Positions 23,831 through 35,719 of a stretch of DNA of 64,000 nucleotides are shown here, in pieces. The first letter of the stretch is position 1, and every line of letters starts with the position of its first letter. Below the pieces are notes generated by a model. It saw only the letters and a program-made list of their open reading frames with translations. It made no database searches and was not told the origin of the DNA. The DNA is taken from assembly GCF_963576545.1 (NCBI RefSeq), contig NC_083648.1:11014739-11078738 (forward strand), read 5' to 3'. The stretch comes from Limanda limanda (lineage: Eukaryota > Chordata > Actinopteri > Pleuronectiformes > Pleuronectidae). Position numbers and translations under genes: made by a program.

Positions 23831-23836
23831 TTTATT
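23831..23836 (-). terminator. Candidate efcab14 polyadenylation signal (AATAAA, minus strand)
   Basis: TTTATT on the plus strand reads AATAAA on the minus strand. It lies 450 nt past the stop of the proposed alternative last exon and 1.3 kb past the stop in exon 9. Confidence 0.35.
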
Positions 23837-24287
23837 AACTGATGCTGACACGGAAAAAAACACACATTCATAAAATCTCTGTCAGTAGCAGCATGATCCC
23901 AAATCTAAGTCACGATGGCCAAAGCTACTTAACATTCTCAGCTCAACTAACCATTGTCCTGCAAAAACAAGTTGTTGATAATGATCTGTTCATGTTACAT
24001 TATAAGCAACATGCAAAGCACAACAGAATTATTTTTTTTAAATATACAATGAGGCCGTTGCAAAACCTTTCCCTACTCAACCCCTTTCAAAAGATAATTG
24101 GCAGAGGATACGTTTGCACCATTTTGACAGTACAATGTTTGATTACAACAAACTTGTCATATAAATGATGCACCTTTAATTAGGTCCATAAAAATGTATT
24201 AAATGAATCAAGTAAAGAGTGATAATCAGTGCTTCTTATACTACCTGTTACACATCGTGGGTTAGCGGTGTCTGTCTACTGCAATTT

Positions 24288-24408
24288 CTATCCAGCAACA
24301 TCTACGTATTTTGTTATTGCTACATATGCCTCAGGAGTTACCAGTTCACCATTCTCTCCAGGTGACTCAAAGTGTTCATAGCCCTTCACATCTTTAAAGA
24401 ACTGAAAA
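24288..24408 (-). CDS. efcab14: Probable alternative last exon of efcab14 (40 codons)
   Basis: A pyrimidine/TG-rich acceptor ending TTGTTGTTGCAG precedes 24408. Only one of three frames is open; it reads FQFFKDVKGYEHFESPGENG, then ELVTPEAYVAITKYVDVAG and a TAG at 24288-24290. That frame needs two bases from the exon before. Exon 9 offers exactly this: its stop region CTGTGAGC contains a good donor, CT/GTGAGC, which would leave CT, join with T to give Leu, and skip the TGA. SPGENGELVTPE fits the EF-hand loop spacing (Gly6, Leu8, Glu12) but lacks Asp at position 1, so it is a degenerate loop. The longer isoform would be 458 aa. Splicing is inferred. Confidence 0.55.
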
Positions 24409-25131
24409 CTGCAACAACAAGCACAAAAACAAAAAATCTACAATTGGACTAAACACACAATCACAACTAACTGAGGATAAATGAGATGAACACTCAACAG
24501 AAAGAAGAAATCTGAAAACTTGGATTCAGCTTAGAAAAGAGTATACAAAAACCTTTACTGTGATACTGGACTGGGTTTCAGATAAGTTAGGAAATTGTCT
24601 AAAAACAAAACCCACCCTCACAATAAGTCAGTTTCTAGTAGTCATTTGAAAACATTCATAAAATTCTATGCGGAGTTCTATAAATAAGGTTTGTTTGAGT
24701 TGTACCAGGTGATGACAGCCTCTCAAGAACCTAAACGCATTGTTACATCAAGATGGTTAAAAAGAACAAAACACAGGCGCAGATTAACAGCAAGTTTGAG
24801 AACGGACTGGAAAACCCGATTCAAAATAAATCACACTTTCTTTTCATTGTTAATAGACGCAAACCAATAGATTTGCTAAAATAAGAGCTGAATATTCTGC
24901 ATATGGAGTAATGTTAAAATGTTAATGTTTCTGGGGCCGAGATCGTGCTGAGATGGACTGAAGCAAGGGAGGGGGGGTGAGTGTGGGCATGCCAGTGCCA
25001 CTGTTCCACAATCAGTATGATAAATATTCAGTTCACAAAAGTGCAGCAATTACAGAAGCGGGACAGGAACTCGGAACAGCCCTGACCCCACTGGGCTTCA
25101 ATACTGTTCACTGCAGTCAATGACATTGTGC
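24409..25131 (-). other. efcab14 3' UTR (exon 9 form) or last intron
   Basis: No further open exon seen. Interpretation depends on whether the stop in exon 9 is used or spliced out. Contains an A-rich tract around 24400-24440 and a G-rich run at about 24970. Confidence 0.4.
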
Positions 25132-28100
25132 TCACAGGCCCACAGCTGCTCTCAGCTCCATCAGGGAGAACCTCTGGTCCCCGTCATGGTCAAAGCAGTC
25201 CAAGGTATGAGCATCAGGTGCTGATGTTCCAAATACTTTCTTCAGATCCTGGTAAGTTAATCCGCGTAAACTATGTCCGACACCTGCCTGCTGGAAGATG
25301 TCCTCCAAATCTGTGGATAAAAACAGGTATTTTTATTCTGAAAGGAAAAAAAGCAGGTTGTCGATGTGGTCGCTGCACAATCACATAAACTTGCAGCCAT
25401 TTAAGTAAAAGTTAGATATTTTTTTGAAATGCATGTATTTGAAGATCTATGTCCCTCTCATACCTGTGCAGTAAATTTAAAGCAACACTGTGTAACGTTT
25501 ACTTAGCAACAGCGCCCCCTGCAGCCACGTGTAATGTTCCTGCTCAAGTCTCACTTGCTGAACTGAGACCCTGAATGTGAAATAGTGGTGATACTTGCTG
25601 TAGCTCTGTCTATAGGGAAAATGTTGCCAGAAAAAAACAAGTGCAAAAATGGCATGTTGCTGCTTCTCAGGGAACTGTGTCTATTATTTGGCAGTTATGT
25701 CTTGAACTCTGGTCGTCAAGGAGCAGTTGCCACACAACTTGCAGACTTTTGATATTATAGCTGTTTGTTTACAATACAGGTATCTAACTTGTTATCAGAA
25801 TCCTGGCAAGAGAGCAAAAAAGCTTTTCCAGAAACGTCACACTATTCCTTTGACGAATGCTGAGATAAAACAGTGTGCAGTAGTAGTGTGCACCTTTCAG
25901 GGAGCTGACACCAGGCAGGGACACCCTCTTTGAGCATCTTGTCTTGTTTCTGTGGGCATATCTCTTGGAGCGTTTAGGAGTTAAGAAGCGTGGACGTCTG
26001 CTTGTGTGCGGCTCCGGCAGTGGCGTGGACATCTCTGTGAATGAGATCAAATGTAATAAGAAAAGATAAAATTGCAACATGGTCAAATCCAGTGACAGCC
26101 TGCTTGATTGAACACTGTACCCTGCAAATCTCCAGGTGTTGCTTTAGTCGTACTGGCTTCTTGCACCGTCTCAGCTGCTGGAGTCTCACTCGTGGTTGCC
26201 GGTTGAATTGCTGCGTCATCATCCTTTAACTGTAAAAGAGATGGATGTTTTTTTTACTCTCTGTCTTGCCACAAAAGCTTAATTCTTAAAATGCAGAGAG
26301 TAAGCCGTGACTCACGCTTTGTTTGGACCCGTTCTCTAATGAGACCACTCTCTGACGAAGATCTGCCACTGTAGACAGGAGGACATGGATCTGCTCAGCA
26401 GTCCACACGTGGTGCTGCTCCTCCGACTTGTTAGTCTCACCCACTTCTTTCTTCAGGTCTGTTAGGTCCTATGACAAAAAAAATAAAAAAGTTTATCTAC
26501 CAGAAATGTACTGTTTGATGGGATTTCTTGCTTCTAAGACAAGTGCAATTATGAAAAATGTAATATTGGATCAGGTGTCATGTTTTTGGCAGATTAGACT
26601 GGAAGACAATTAAGAGTGAATCCTTGTTATACATGTTCACAAATTCAATTTGACAATGTACCTTCTAACCTTAAGTAATGAGACTTCAGAGAGCTCAGCA
26701 TTCAAGCGACTCATCCCAACATCCCGTAATAATTGAGTTCACTGTTAAAAATATATATAAATATACAAGAGTATAATTATTTGGTCCTCCTCTTTCCCAC
26801 ATCCTGTTGTGCTTGTTAAAAATAAGAAACAATCCACAGACGCTTCACATATTCGCCCTAGTTTCACTCCAAAAACTAAAGCATCTCCACTCCCAAAAAT
26901 AGAGTGTCACTTGTTTCATGTATCATGAATAAAAACCCAATGCATGGATCCCAGAGATGACAGGACCCTCTTAACCCGGGGACTTTCAATGTAGCCTGAC
27001 AAGAACTGCAAAAACACAACAAATTAATCTAGAAGTTCACTGCTGATGTTGGTTTGGATGCATGCAACAGTTACGCAATGAACCCCATCAGCAACAGAGT
27101 CATCTTTGCCATATGTAAGTGGATTTGCATCAATTCCCAGTGAGATAAACATGCCAAAAGGAGGCGCATTATGCAAATAAGTAATTAAAGACCAGTAGAT
27201 CAAGATATTCAGCGTGTTTGCTTCAGCACAATGTACTGTTCTGTTTTCCTTACACACCCCACACGTTCAAACATGAATGATGAATGGGGAGATAAACAGC
27301 CTCCAGCTATATCTGCCGAGAACATAGAGAGGAAAATATAAAAAGACAAGCTGTCAAACAACATAAGTTAAATCCAGTTTTGACACAGGCTCATGAAAAA
27401 TCCATCCTCTTTGCTCGTGTGAGAAACCAGAGCGTGCAGAGCGATGCTACTTACAAAGCAACATAGCTTGTGTTTCTCTGTGATGTTTGTCAGCTGGCCA
27501 AAACACTGTATTGACTTCTCAATAGTTTCACACACACAGTCTGACAAATCTCTCTGAAGCGCTCAGGCTATTCTCACAGACTTCCTCCGTCTCACTTCAT
27601 TTATTTATCAACGCAGTGACTGAAGAATGGAAACAGCCACAGACGCTGATTCATTGTAGGATATAAATGAATGATAGTATGGGCCAAAGATACACCCAAA
27701 GATAAACAGATGGAAACAAAAGAATAAACATTCTTCAGGTGCTGGACTCCTTTTTTAAGGCAACAACACGCTTTAGTTGTGTGACTGGATCATGCACAAT
27801 TGTGATGACCTCTGAGACTTGATCTGTCTACAGACATAAAAAACACCTGCTGAAGTCCGAAGTGCCCTCTGTCATAGTTCCTGTTGTAGAAAGTTAATCT
27901 AGGATGCAGTTTTACCACCTGCTGTTTCAGAAGCTGCTGTCACGGCTGGTAAATAAACATTAACAATAGCTGGGGATAACATATATATGTATTTTTTTTA
28001 AACAAACCCTAATATCCTAGTCAATAAAACATTAAGTGGAATTTCTTCAAGATAAACGGAAACATTTCACAGGATTTCAAAAAATCTGCAGAAGAAACAT

Positions 28101-31028
28101 CAGAGTATCATGTATTTCCATCGACATGTGCTGTGCAAACATTAGAGTTAGTTCATCAGGATCTCTAGTGGGTTTATAGTAGAAAAAGAGAGCCTGACAA
28201 AATGAAATAATTAAAAGATTGCCAGTGAATTCTTAATAACATTTAAGTCACATTTATGATTTACTTTCTAACATTTAGATTTTATTCACGCTGCGATTGT
28301 TCCACTTCAGCCAAGCGTAAACATTTTTCAGAGTCATATACCTACACAAACAGGGGGAGGGAACACCCACCTTGTGTTATAACAAGGTAGTTGAGTCTTC
28401 ACTGGAAAAAAGAAACACTTAAATCATCACCGACTTGTATTTACCGTTTTCTTCTTTGAGTCATCGTCACTCTTCTGGTTTTCCAGAGCAGACTGCATCG
28501 TCTTCACGTCGTGCTGGACACTTGTGAGTGTGCTGCCGATTGTAGCAACACTCTGGAAAAGAAAGATACTTTGTGAGGTCAGGTGGGACATTAAAAACGT
28601 TCTCTTTTAAATCCATTTTGCTTTGTCTTTACCTTTTGAAGCTCTTCAACTGTTGTAGGAAGGCTGATCAAATCAGCGGCCGATTTCAAGTTGGCCTTCA
28701 AATGGTTTACGGCCGAGTCCAACAAACTGATCTGCAGGAGTCAAATGATACAAAGTATTCAGTTACAACTCCGAGTAGGGTTGAGCAATCAGACCAATGC
28801 TCTTCCAACATCAACAACTTTTTTTTCCAAGCGAATCCTAGAGATCATCACCAATCTTAAAATTCAGTCTTCCCTAATATCATGGATCCATCGCACATTC
28901 ACAATCCAACACAATGATTCCCTCCTAGACGGCTGTTCTGATTATATTCATGATATCACATGTTTCTAAAGGATGCTTCTAAGGGAACATGCCAAGATTG
29001 GACCATTCAGTTCAACACTGAGGTGGTCAATATTTTACTCGGGTGTTTAAAAACTCAGTCCTGTGTGACATCTCTCTTTACAAATATATGTGTAATGGAA
29101 GCCTTGTGTAACAGTTATACAGTCGGTCATTGTATTACGAGCTCCACCCATAACTTCAGACTAAAACTGATTTGGAAACGCAGCAATAGAGAGTAAAATT
29201 ACATGCAAATTCCTTCTTAAACCGATTTATGAAGTAGCTGGTTTCCATTCACTTGCACAGCACCATGTTGCAATTTAATGTAGGAAAAATAAAAGGTATT
29301 ACTAAATTTGGCATCGTTTCTATTCTATTTGTTATCTATTTAAAAAGGGACTGTCGGCAGCAAAGTGCATGTAACTCGTATCAGTCTGACTCATACACTG
29401 TGACACTGTGAATGTATAGGTGGCTTCAGCCCCTCCAGGCAACACTTCAAACTCACCTTCCTGTTCATTTCTGTCAGGTTAGACCAGAGTTTGCTCAGCC
29501 CCTTGTCCCCGTTCTCAATGTCATCCAGCTTCCTCTGCTTGTTTTTCAGGTCCTCGCTGAGTTTTGGTATTTCAGTGGATGACACCTTCTGACTGGACTC
29601 CACTGTTACAAAAACAAGTTCATAGCAATGTTAAAAAACAGATGAGTGCAGGACTGTGTTTACCAGGTATATAACAGGTTCAAGTGTCCAAAGGGCACTG
29701 AGCTTTTTATGACCATCACAAAGTAAGTGTTGGTGAATGATGTTTGTCTTACTGCTGTGCAGCTTTTCTTTCAGCGAGTCCAGATCTTCTTTCAGGGCAA
29801 TCTGCATCCATATGAGTCCAGCACAGGCCATGACACATGCAGCTAATATGATGAACAGAAACAAGGGGTAGCACACATTGCAGCACTGCGTGTAGCTTCT
29901 CCTGTGAAAAGAAGGAACATGGGTAACGTTAGACATTGCTGCTTCACAGCCTCTTTCATTATTAATGAGGGAGATATTTTTAGAAGACTGCATGCTGTCA
30001 TGGGAATTATGAGTTCTACTGGTAAACACTGGTGTTAAAAACATGGGCTGGCGCATACTGCATCATCATATAATACTCAAGCTGCACGTATAACAGATTA
30101 TTCTGAATTTGGATGAAATCAAGGCCTGACAATCTTTTTAGTGTGTAAGATGTACCAACTGTTTTATGTTACTTAAGCAACCACTAATAATTATAACTTT
30201 GGTCAATGGTCGATTTTCTTCTGTATTTGTTTGTGTGATCGTGAGCAGGAATACGCAAAAACCTACTCAACAGATATCCAGAAAATTTTGTTGCAGATCC
30301 GGTTTAGGGGGCGGTTCCCTAACGCTTTACTGTCTTAAACATTGTGTGATAAAGTTTTCAACTTCTCATGGATTTCTCAAAGAATAGTTAATGGATATTT
30401 CATTCAATTTAGAATGAGTGTTTTCACTTTGTTGCTGATCCAATTAAAAAGCCTGACCTAGATAACTTAAATGTGGATTCACAATGGGGACTGCTGGGCC
30501 TGAGTGGAAGTTATTATTTTCTCTATGAACTAAATCATTGTTGTGTCTTAAATGCCAGAAAATAAATCCAGTTATGTAGCTTCCAACAACCTTTGGTAAT
30601 GGATTTTAGTGGCATCCAAAACACAATTAAATCCTGCTTACTATCATGAACTTGCACATGACAAAGAAAAATACCAATATAAGTATAACAGGTGTTTTTT
30701 GCAGTCGATTAACCAAGTAGTCTGATTTACTCTTGAGAATAATAATGATTTTGGATATTTTAAGTCTTTAGAAACTACAGTTATGTGTATTTTAACCAGG
30801 AGAGAATTAAAACACCAAATTCCACACTCGTGTTATTCCAGGGACCACTCACTTCCCGAAGTTGGCCGCTTCGCTCATGGTGTTGAACTCGTCGTCGTCG
30901 GAGCTGGACTCGGACTCGGAGTCCGGCGGCTCGGTTCGGAGCAGCCGGTGCCCGGAGCCCTTCTTGGGCTTCTTCCTCTTGCTGTCCCCGAGTCCGATCA
31001 GCGCGTTCAGCTCCTTCCTCTTCTTCAT
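25132..31028 (-). CDS. efcab14: EF-hand calcium-binding domain-containing protein 14, 9 coding exons, 419 aa
   Basis: Function is not well established; the layout is that of a type II membrane protein with a long extracytoplasmic coiled coil. Minus-strand exons: 30853-31028, 29753-29901, 29457-29602, 28633-28731, 28445-28552, 26316-26468, 26121-26229, 25894-26034 and 25132-25310 (TGA), 1260 nt in frame. The protein starts MKKRKELNALIGLGDSKRKK, as in human KIAA0494, then an acidic Ser/Asp patch. One transmembrane segment follows (about residues 67-87; YPLFLFIILAACVMACAGLI). The coiled-coil region (about 95-300) has EIPKLSEDLKNKQRKLDDIE and AVNHLKANLKSAADLISLPT. The C-terminus has VSLPGVSS and a paired EF-hand module whose last loop is DHDGDQRFSLME. 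Upstream of the ATG the frame is open for about 40 codons but has no ATG. At 419 aa it is shorter than human (495), mostly in the Ser/Thr-rich linker. Confidence 0.94.
25485..25570. repeat. Possible dispersed repeat in efcab14 last intron
   Basis: AGCAACACTGTGTAACGTTT followed by ACAGCGCCCCCTGCAGCCACG resembles the start of a common fish interspersed element. The match is by recollection and short, so it is a weak call. Confidence 0.3.
26469..28444 (-). other. efcab14 intron 5
   Basis: Two kilobases with no supportable exon or RNA gene. AT-rich throughout. Confidence 0.5.
30235..30395 (+). repeat. Fragment of the TACCTCCGCCAA-family repeat in efcab14 intron 1
   Basis: Landmarks GAATACGCAAAAACCTACTC, GCAGATCCGG, GGGGGCGGTTCC and TTTCTCAAAGAATAGTTAATGG match the order of the family core seen at 12468-12790. 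The terminal repeats are missing. Confidence 0.55.
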
Positions 31029-31520
31029 CTTCTTCTGCGGCGTCAGCGAACCCGCCGAGCCCGACTTGAACCCGACTAGATCCAATGCTTGGTCCAGTTT
31101 GCTGGATGTTGACGTGCGGCTAGCGGCTAAGCTAACCGAGCGTCCGAGCTGCTAGCTTGAAAATGTCAACCACGCAAATGCGGTGTCGGAGATAAACACA
31201 TCGGACTGTGGTCGCTGAATTCACTCCTCACCTCGTCCACACCACGGTGCTGTCCTCTTGTCTCCTCTTGTCTCACTGTCCACGACGAGCAGCCGGGCGA
31301 TCACATATGTTACCTGAGCTAGCGCCTTGCTAACGGAGGCTAACAGCGGCTGGAGGACGCCACCGGGCTGTCACATCCTCCGGGAGAAGGTTCGTAGGGA
31401 CCCGGTGCGACGTGAGTCCCTCTGGGAACCCGGCACACAGCGTGTAGATAGACGAATAGAACCCACGGTAAACCGGGTCACCGAACCGGAATACGCTACA
31501 GGAGCTGTATGAGCCGCTGC
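31029..31520 (-). promoter_or_regulatory. efcab14 CpG-type promoter region
   Basis: GC- and CpG-rich interval just upstream of the efcab14 ATG with no TATA box. It carries GCTAGC/GCTAAC clusters at about 31117-31160 and 31316-31350. The frame extending upstream from the ATG includes GSAGSLTPQKK but has no start codon and ends at a TAG near 31153. Confidence 0.5.
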
Positions 31521-31624
31521 TTGATGCTGCTGCTGTGTGTTGTGTGGGCAGGGGCGTCCCGAGTAACCTCACTCCTGATTGGTGCAGGAGACGAGCTACA
31601 ACTTCCTGTGTTTGGGCCAGAGAC

Positions 31625-31672
31625 TCACACGCAGCACAACACCATGCAACACAACACTATGCAACACAACAC
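31625..31672. repeat. Short tandem repeat, about 15-bp unit, three copies
   Basis: The unit CATGCAACACAACAC recurs with one-base changes upstream of the efcab14 promoter. Probably a minor minisatellite. Confidence 0.6.
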
Positions 31673-31699
31673 CATCACCTTCCCAGACACACACACACC

Positions 31700-32285
31700 T
31701 CTGGTACTGGACGTGTTGCAGGTATCTGTTGTCATTTGGAGTCGAATTGTGTTTGTGGCTTTAGTGTCTGAAGGTTTTTTTTACATGTCTCTGCTGTCAT
31801 TTTGTGTAGGTGTCTTTTCGTGGCCCCTTTTTGTCATTCTGCAGTTGCTGTGGTCAAGTTACGTGTCTATTTTTTTTTTTTTGTATCTCTTTGCATTTGT
31901 TTGTATGTCTCTGAATTTGTTGTTTATCTTCAAGGTAGTTTGTGTCAATATTTGGTCACGTTTGCACGTCGTAATCATTGTTTTGTGTGTCTTCTGTCAT
32001 TTTGAGTGTCCCTTAGGTGATTTTGGGTATCATTGCAGGTGTTAAGTGTGTCTTTGTGTGTCTTTCGTCAATTGTAGTGTCCCTGTAGTCCTTTTGTGTC
32101 TGTTTTTCATGTCTCAGTAATTATATTGTGTCCCTTTGCAGTTGTTTTCTGAGTCTTGGGTCATTTTGAGTGTCTCTTAGGTCATTTTGGGTATCTGCGC
32201 AGGTTCTAAGTGTCTCTTTGTGGTTGTGCTGTGTCTCTTAGTATTTAAAATGTGTGATTTTGGTCTCTCTGTAATCATGATGATA
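31700..32285. repeat. Degenerate T/G-rich tandem repeat region
   Basis: Built from variants of GTGTCTCTTTG and GTCATTTTG. A longer unit of about 63 bp (starting GTCATTTTGAGTGTC) occurs at 31996 and again at 32160, 164 bp apart, ending in each case AAGTGTGTCTTTGTG or AAGTGTCTCTTTGTG. Open frames crossing it are by-products of the low-stop T/G composition. Confidence 0.65.
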
Positions 32286-32289
32286 TATC

Positions 32290-33300
32290 TCACTGTTTTC
32301 AGAATGATGAAAACTAATAAGTACATTAGTCACGAAAACAATCAGCAAATCAATCATTAAAATGATAATTTGATTAAATGTTTGTAAATAATCGTACAAA
32401 CTTAGCTGCAATAGAATACTTTTCGGTTTTTTATTACTTCATTGAACCTTGAAGTCAGCCTCATGACTAAGAAATGTAATTATTCTACTGAGCAGAATTA
32501 AAGCAGTGGGTCACTTCGTGCAAAATCACCGAACACAAACAGATGAGGTGTCAAACTGTTGAATGATTTAAGGAGAATTCTCAAAACCTCACAAACACTG
32601 AAATCAATTTAACATTCACAGCAGGAAATAAATGATATTGTCATGGGGACTGACAGTGGGTTGTTTGGCTATTAGACAACTGTCAGACTGATTTTTCATC
32701 TTGATCTTGGCACCAGCACAGGACAACAGCACAGTTACACTATAAAAAACTATATTGCAAGGCTTACATAGTATTTGGGAAACAGTGGGTACATTGTAAC
32801 TTAAAAATGTATACACTATAATGAGGACAAGTTAGAAAAACACTGAAAGTCAAGGTAACTTACTGCACAAGATTTTTTAATTTTGCCTAATTCCAAACTC
32901 CTAGGTTTGTTAAGTTACTTTGTTACATCGCTGTAATTATTCTATATGTATGTAGCATACATTGATTGTGATATATATTGATGTTGGAAAATATCAATAT
33001 TACAATAAATATACAAATGATCAGCTTATCAATTATTTGTTTAAGAGCTGCAGCAATTAGTATTGTCTATCATCAATCAATCAATCAATCTGTGGATAAA
33101 AGGAAAAGCAGTAAATGGAGCCAATAGAACCAACTCATATTTCTTCTTTTTCAATAATAAACTCCCTCAACAATAAATCAGTCTTATTGCTGTAACTACA
33201 GTATGTAGTGAGCTGTAGCCGACTTGTATTGTTATATCTAAAGGTTAGTCCTCAGACCATTGTGCTCTTTAAGCCATTTTGTTTTGGAGATTGCACCACA
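32290..33300. other. AT-rich intergenic DNA
   Basis: No exon or element recognised. Includes a short CAATCAATCAAT tract near 33075. Confidence 0.5.
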
Positions 33301-34620
33301 TTTTATAAAAATGGGATTACATTTTGTTTTGTTTGAGTTTGCCAATTCCAGCGGGGGTCTTCCAGCAATCGAGCTCACCTGGAGCGCCATTGGGCCGACC
33401 CAGCAAGATACAGGAGTTGAGTAGAAGTAAAAGTAGAAGTGGGGGTCTCTGCAGTCTGGCCTTTAGCTCGCTTCCATTGAAAAGGGACTCCCACTGGCCT
33501 GCTCCTGGCTTTGAAAATATGCTCCTTTATGTGCCTGCCCCCTCTTACTGCCGCAGCACAATACTGGTAATAATGACATTGAATGAAAATGGCCACACTG
33601 GGCCAATTTACAAACACACAAAGGAATTGAGATGCTCCTCAGCTTCCCAGTATGAGTTTGGTTATTGAGCTGCAAGATATGAGGCCGACTGCTGATGCTT
33701 TATTATCCCTCAAAAAATAATTTCTCATGGCAATGCTTGTCAGTTCGCAATAATAGCAGGAAGCCACCCAGACAAATACAAAGCTAATATTATCATAGCC
33801 TCCACAGACTTGCGTGCAGAACATGCTATTCTACCACATTACTGTAATCCGGGAAGCGGGGACTGTATTGTTATGGATGCATTTGTTGTGGATCCAACGG
33901 TGTCATGTAGGTAGCAGAGCAACAATCAATCAGAGGCTGCTCTCCACTATAGGAACACCTGGTGAGGGGACATGCGTCACGCTGAGGGCCTGCGCAGACC
34001 CCCGCCAGCAGAAAGCTGCAAATCAAAGCATCGGAGGTGTTTCATGTCTGCGCCGGAGTCTCGCTTTTTCATCCAGGGTTAAGACTGAAAGGATGACACT
34101 TCAACTTATGGCTCCTCACATCTGCAGCCACGAGGTAGGGAGCATCAGGCACGATGAGCCCATGACTGTGATTACTACAAAACACTTGTTTTTTCACTTT
34201 GTTCACAGCAGGGTTACTCATATTCTCACCAGGAGTGATTCCTGCAAATGTCGGCCAGGGAGCTGCCTCGGGTGCTGACAGCCAGTGTTAATAGCGTTGG
34301 CATGATAGGAAATAGTGAATGGAATTGACTGCTAATTGAAGGCTTTCTTCTAACGCGCCAGACACGGCGTGAATACAAATTGTCATCAGTGGGAAGCAGG
34401 GCTGCGATTAGAATACCAATTTCTCCCACCAGGTAATTTTATCGTCTTCCGACCATTATGTTCGATGACTCAACAAGCAGACATGAGAGTTTCATCATGA
34501 AATATTTGCTTTCCCGGCTGACAGATGAAACGGGATCCTCTCGGTATGTAGAGCTGTGACACATTCTCCAGCCCATGAACTTTATCTCTGACAGCTGCCG
34601 CCTGGTGCTTCACAAGAAAA
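33300..34620. other. Complex non-coding block 1 of the gene desert
   Basis: Balanced base composition, few simple repeats and homeodomain-type cores such as AATAATAG, CTAATATTATC and TGCTAATTGAAGG. It contrasts with the AT-rich sequence on either side. No reading frame resembles a known protein. It looks like a conserved non-coding element, but conservation cannot be shown from one sequence. Confidence 0.3.
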
Positions 34621-35700
34621 CACATCATTTAAAGTAAAGCTTCTTTCTTCACTTCTTGCCAGTATTCGCTCTCTGTCCATTTTTTTGTTTGGGATGTTAT
34701 TACAGTCCTTTCAAAATCATTTTTTCTCAAACATCATATTAGAACTGAGATACAGGCCCAACATGAACAAACAGTTTTATTGGAGGGGAGTTGTTTTGTC
34801 AGTAGCCTGCTTGAGATCTCTGAATCGTCAACCACAGCAATGACCTGCTCATCATTTGTGCTGCTGTAAACACATATGAGCTATTTCCACCAGATCAACC
34901 AATCACAGCCAAGGCGTCACCAATTAGTTAGTTAATCAATCAATCAGTTGATCATCAGGAAGTAGCTGAAAGTTTGGCTGCTTTTCCTTCAAGCGACGGT
35001 AATACCTTTAAAAGAAAAAAAACATTTTAAAGACAAAACGATTACCTTTCTCCCTGGTATTTCACACACAAAAAATTATTCAAGAAAATAATCTGAAGAT
35101 TATAAGTAATGACAAGACGGTTTATGGTCCTGCACCTTACATTTGTTCAGCAGTGTGTATGTCAACTGAAAATGTCAGAAACACAGATATGGCAACTTTG
35201 GGTTCCAATTAACTTTTATTTTAACAATTGATTAATCAGCAGAATATCTTCCCAATTAAATAATAATTGTTTATTAATTGGTCTGAAAATGTTTGCAAAG
35301 GTTAAAACGCAAACTCATAAGCCCCAAGGAGATGTTTTCGAAAAGCTTGTTTTGTCCAAAAACAATCCAGTGCCTGCTAATATCCAGGACTCTGGTAAAG
35401 TTGGGACTTTTATGTTTTAGTAAAATCACATAAATGATTAATGAATCAACAAACTTGCTAGCCTCGTAATCATTTGTTGATTAATTAACCAATACATTTA
35501 ATTTCTAAAGCAAAACTAAGTATATCTAAAATTTAGGGCCTCACTCGTAAAAGTTGATGTCATTTTCTTTCATTAAACAATCAAGATTCTTTTGACTCAA
35601 AACCTGGACACAAAGCTGAGCTGAGATTTCAAGGGTTAAGCTGAATGAATTAAATTCATGGATGTTTTTCTCTCTAACTTTAACTTTGATTGTTTTTTCA
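34620..35700. other. AT-rich intergenic DNA
   Basis: Many ATTAATTAA-type tracts, consistent with neutral filler. Nothing supportable. Confidence 0.5.
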
Positions 35701-35719
35701 TTTAATTATCAATATTTAA

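Noticed and set aside
31029..31085. N-terminal extension of EFCAB14 (GSAGSLTPQKK before the Met)
   Set aside because: The frame is open but starts only at a TTG; no in-frame ATG exists before a TAG near 31153. The ATG at 31028 matches the human start.
31509..32045. 178-codon plus-strand open frame
   Set aside because: It crosses the T/G-rich degenerate repeat array. Residue content (Val, Leu, Cys, Phe) follows the base composition, and no domain or splice context is seen.
33814..34278. 154-codon plus-strand open frame
   Set aside because: No recognisable domain, no signal of codon bias and no splice sites in a sensible place. More likely a chance frame in a balanced-composition non-coding block.
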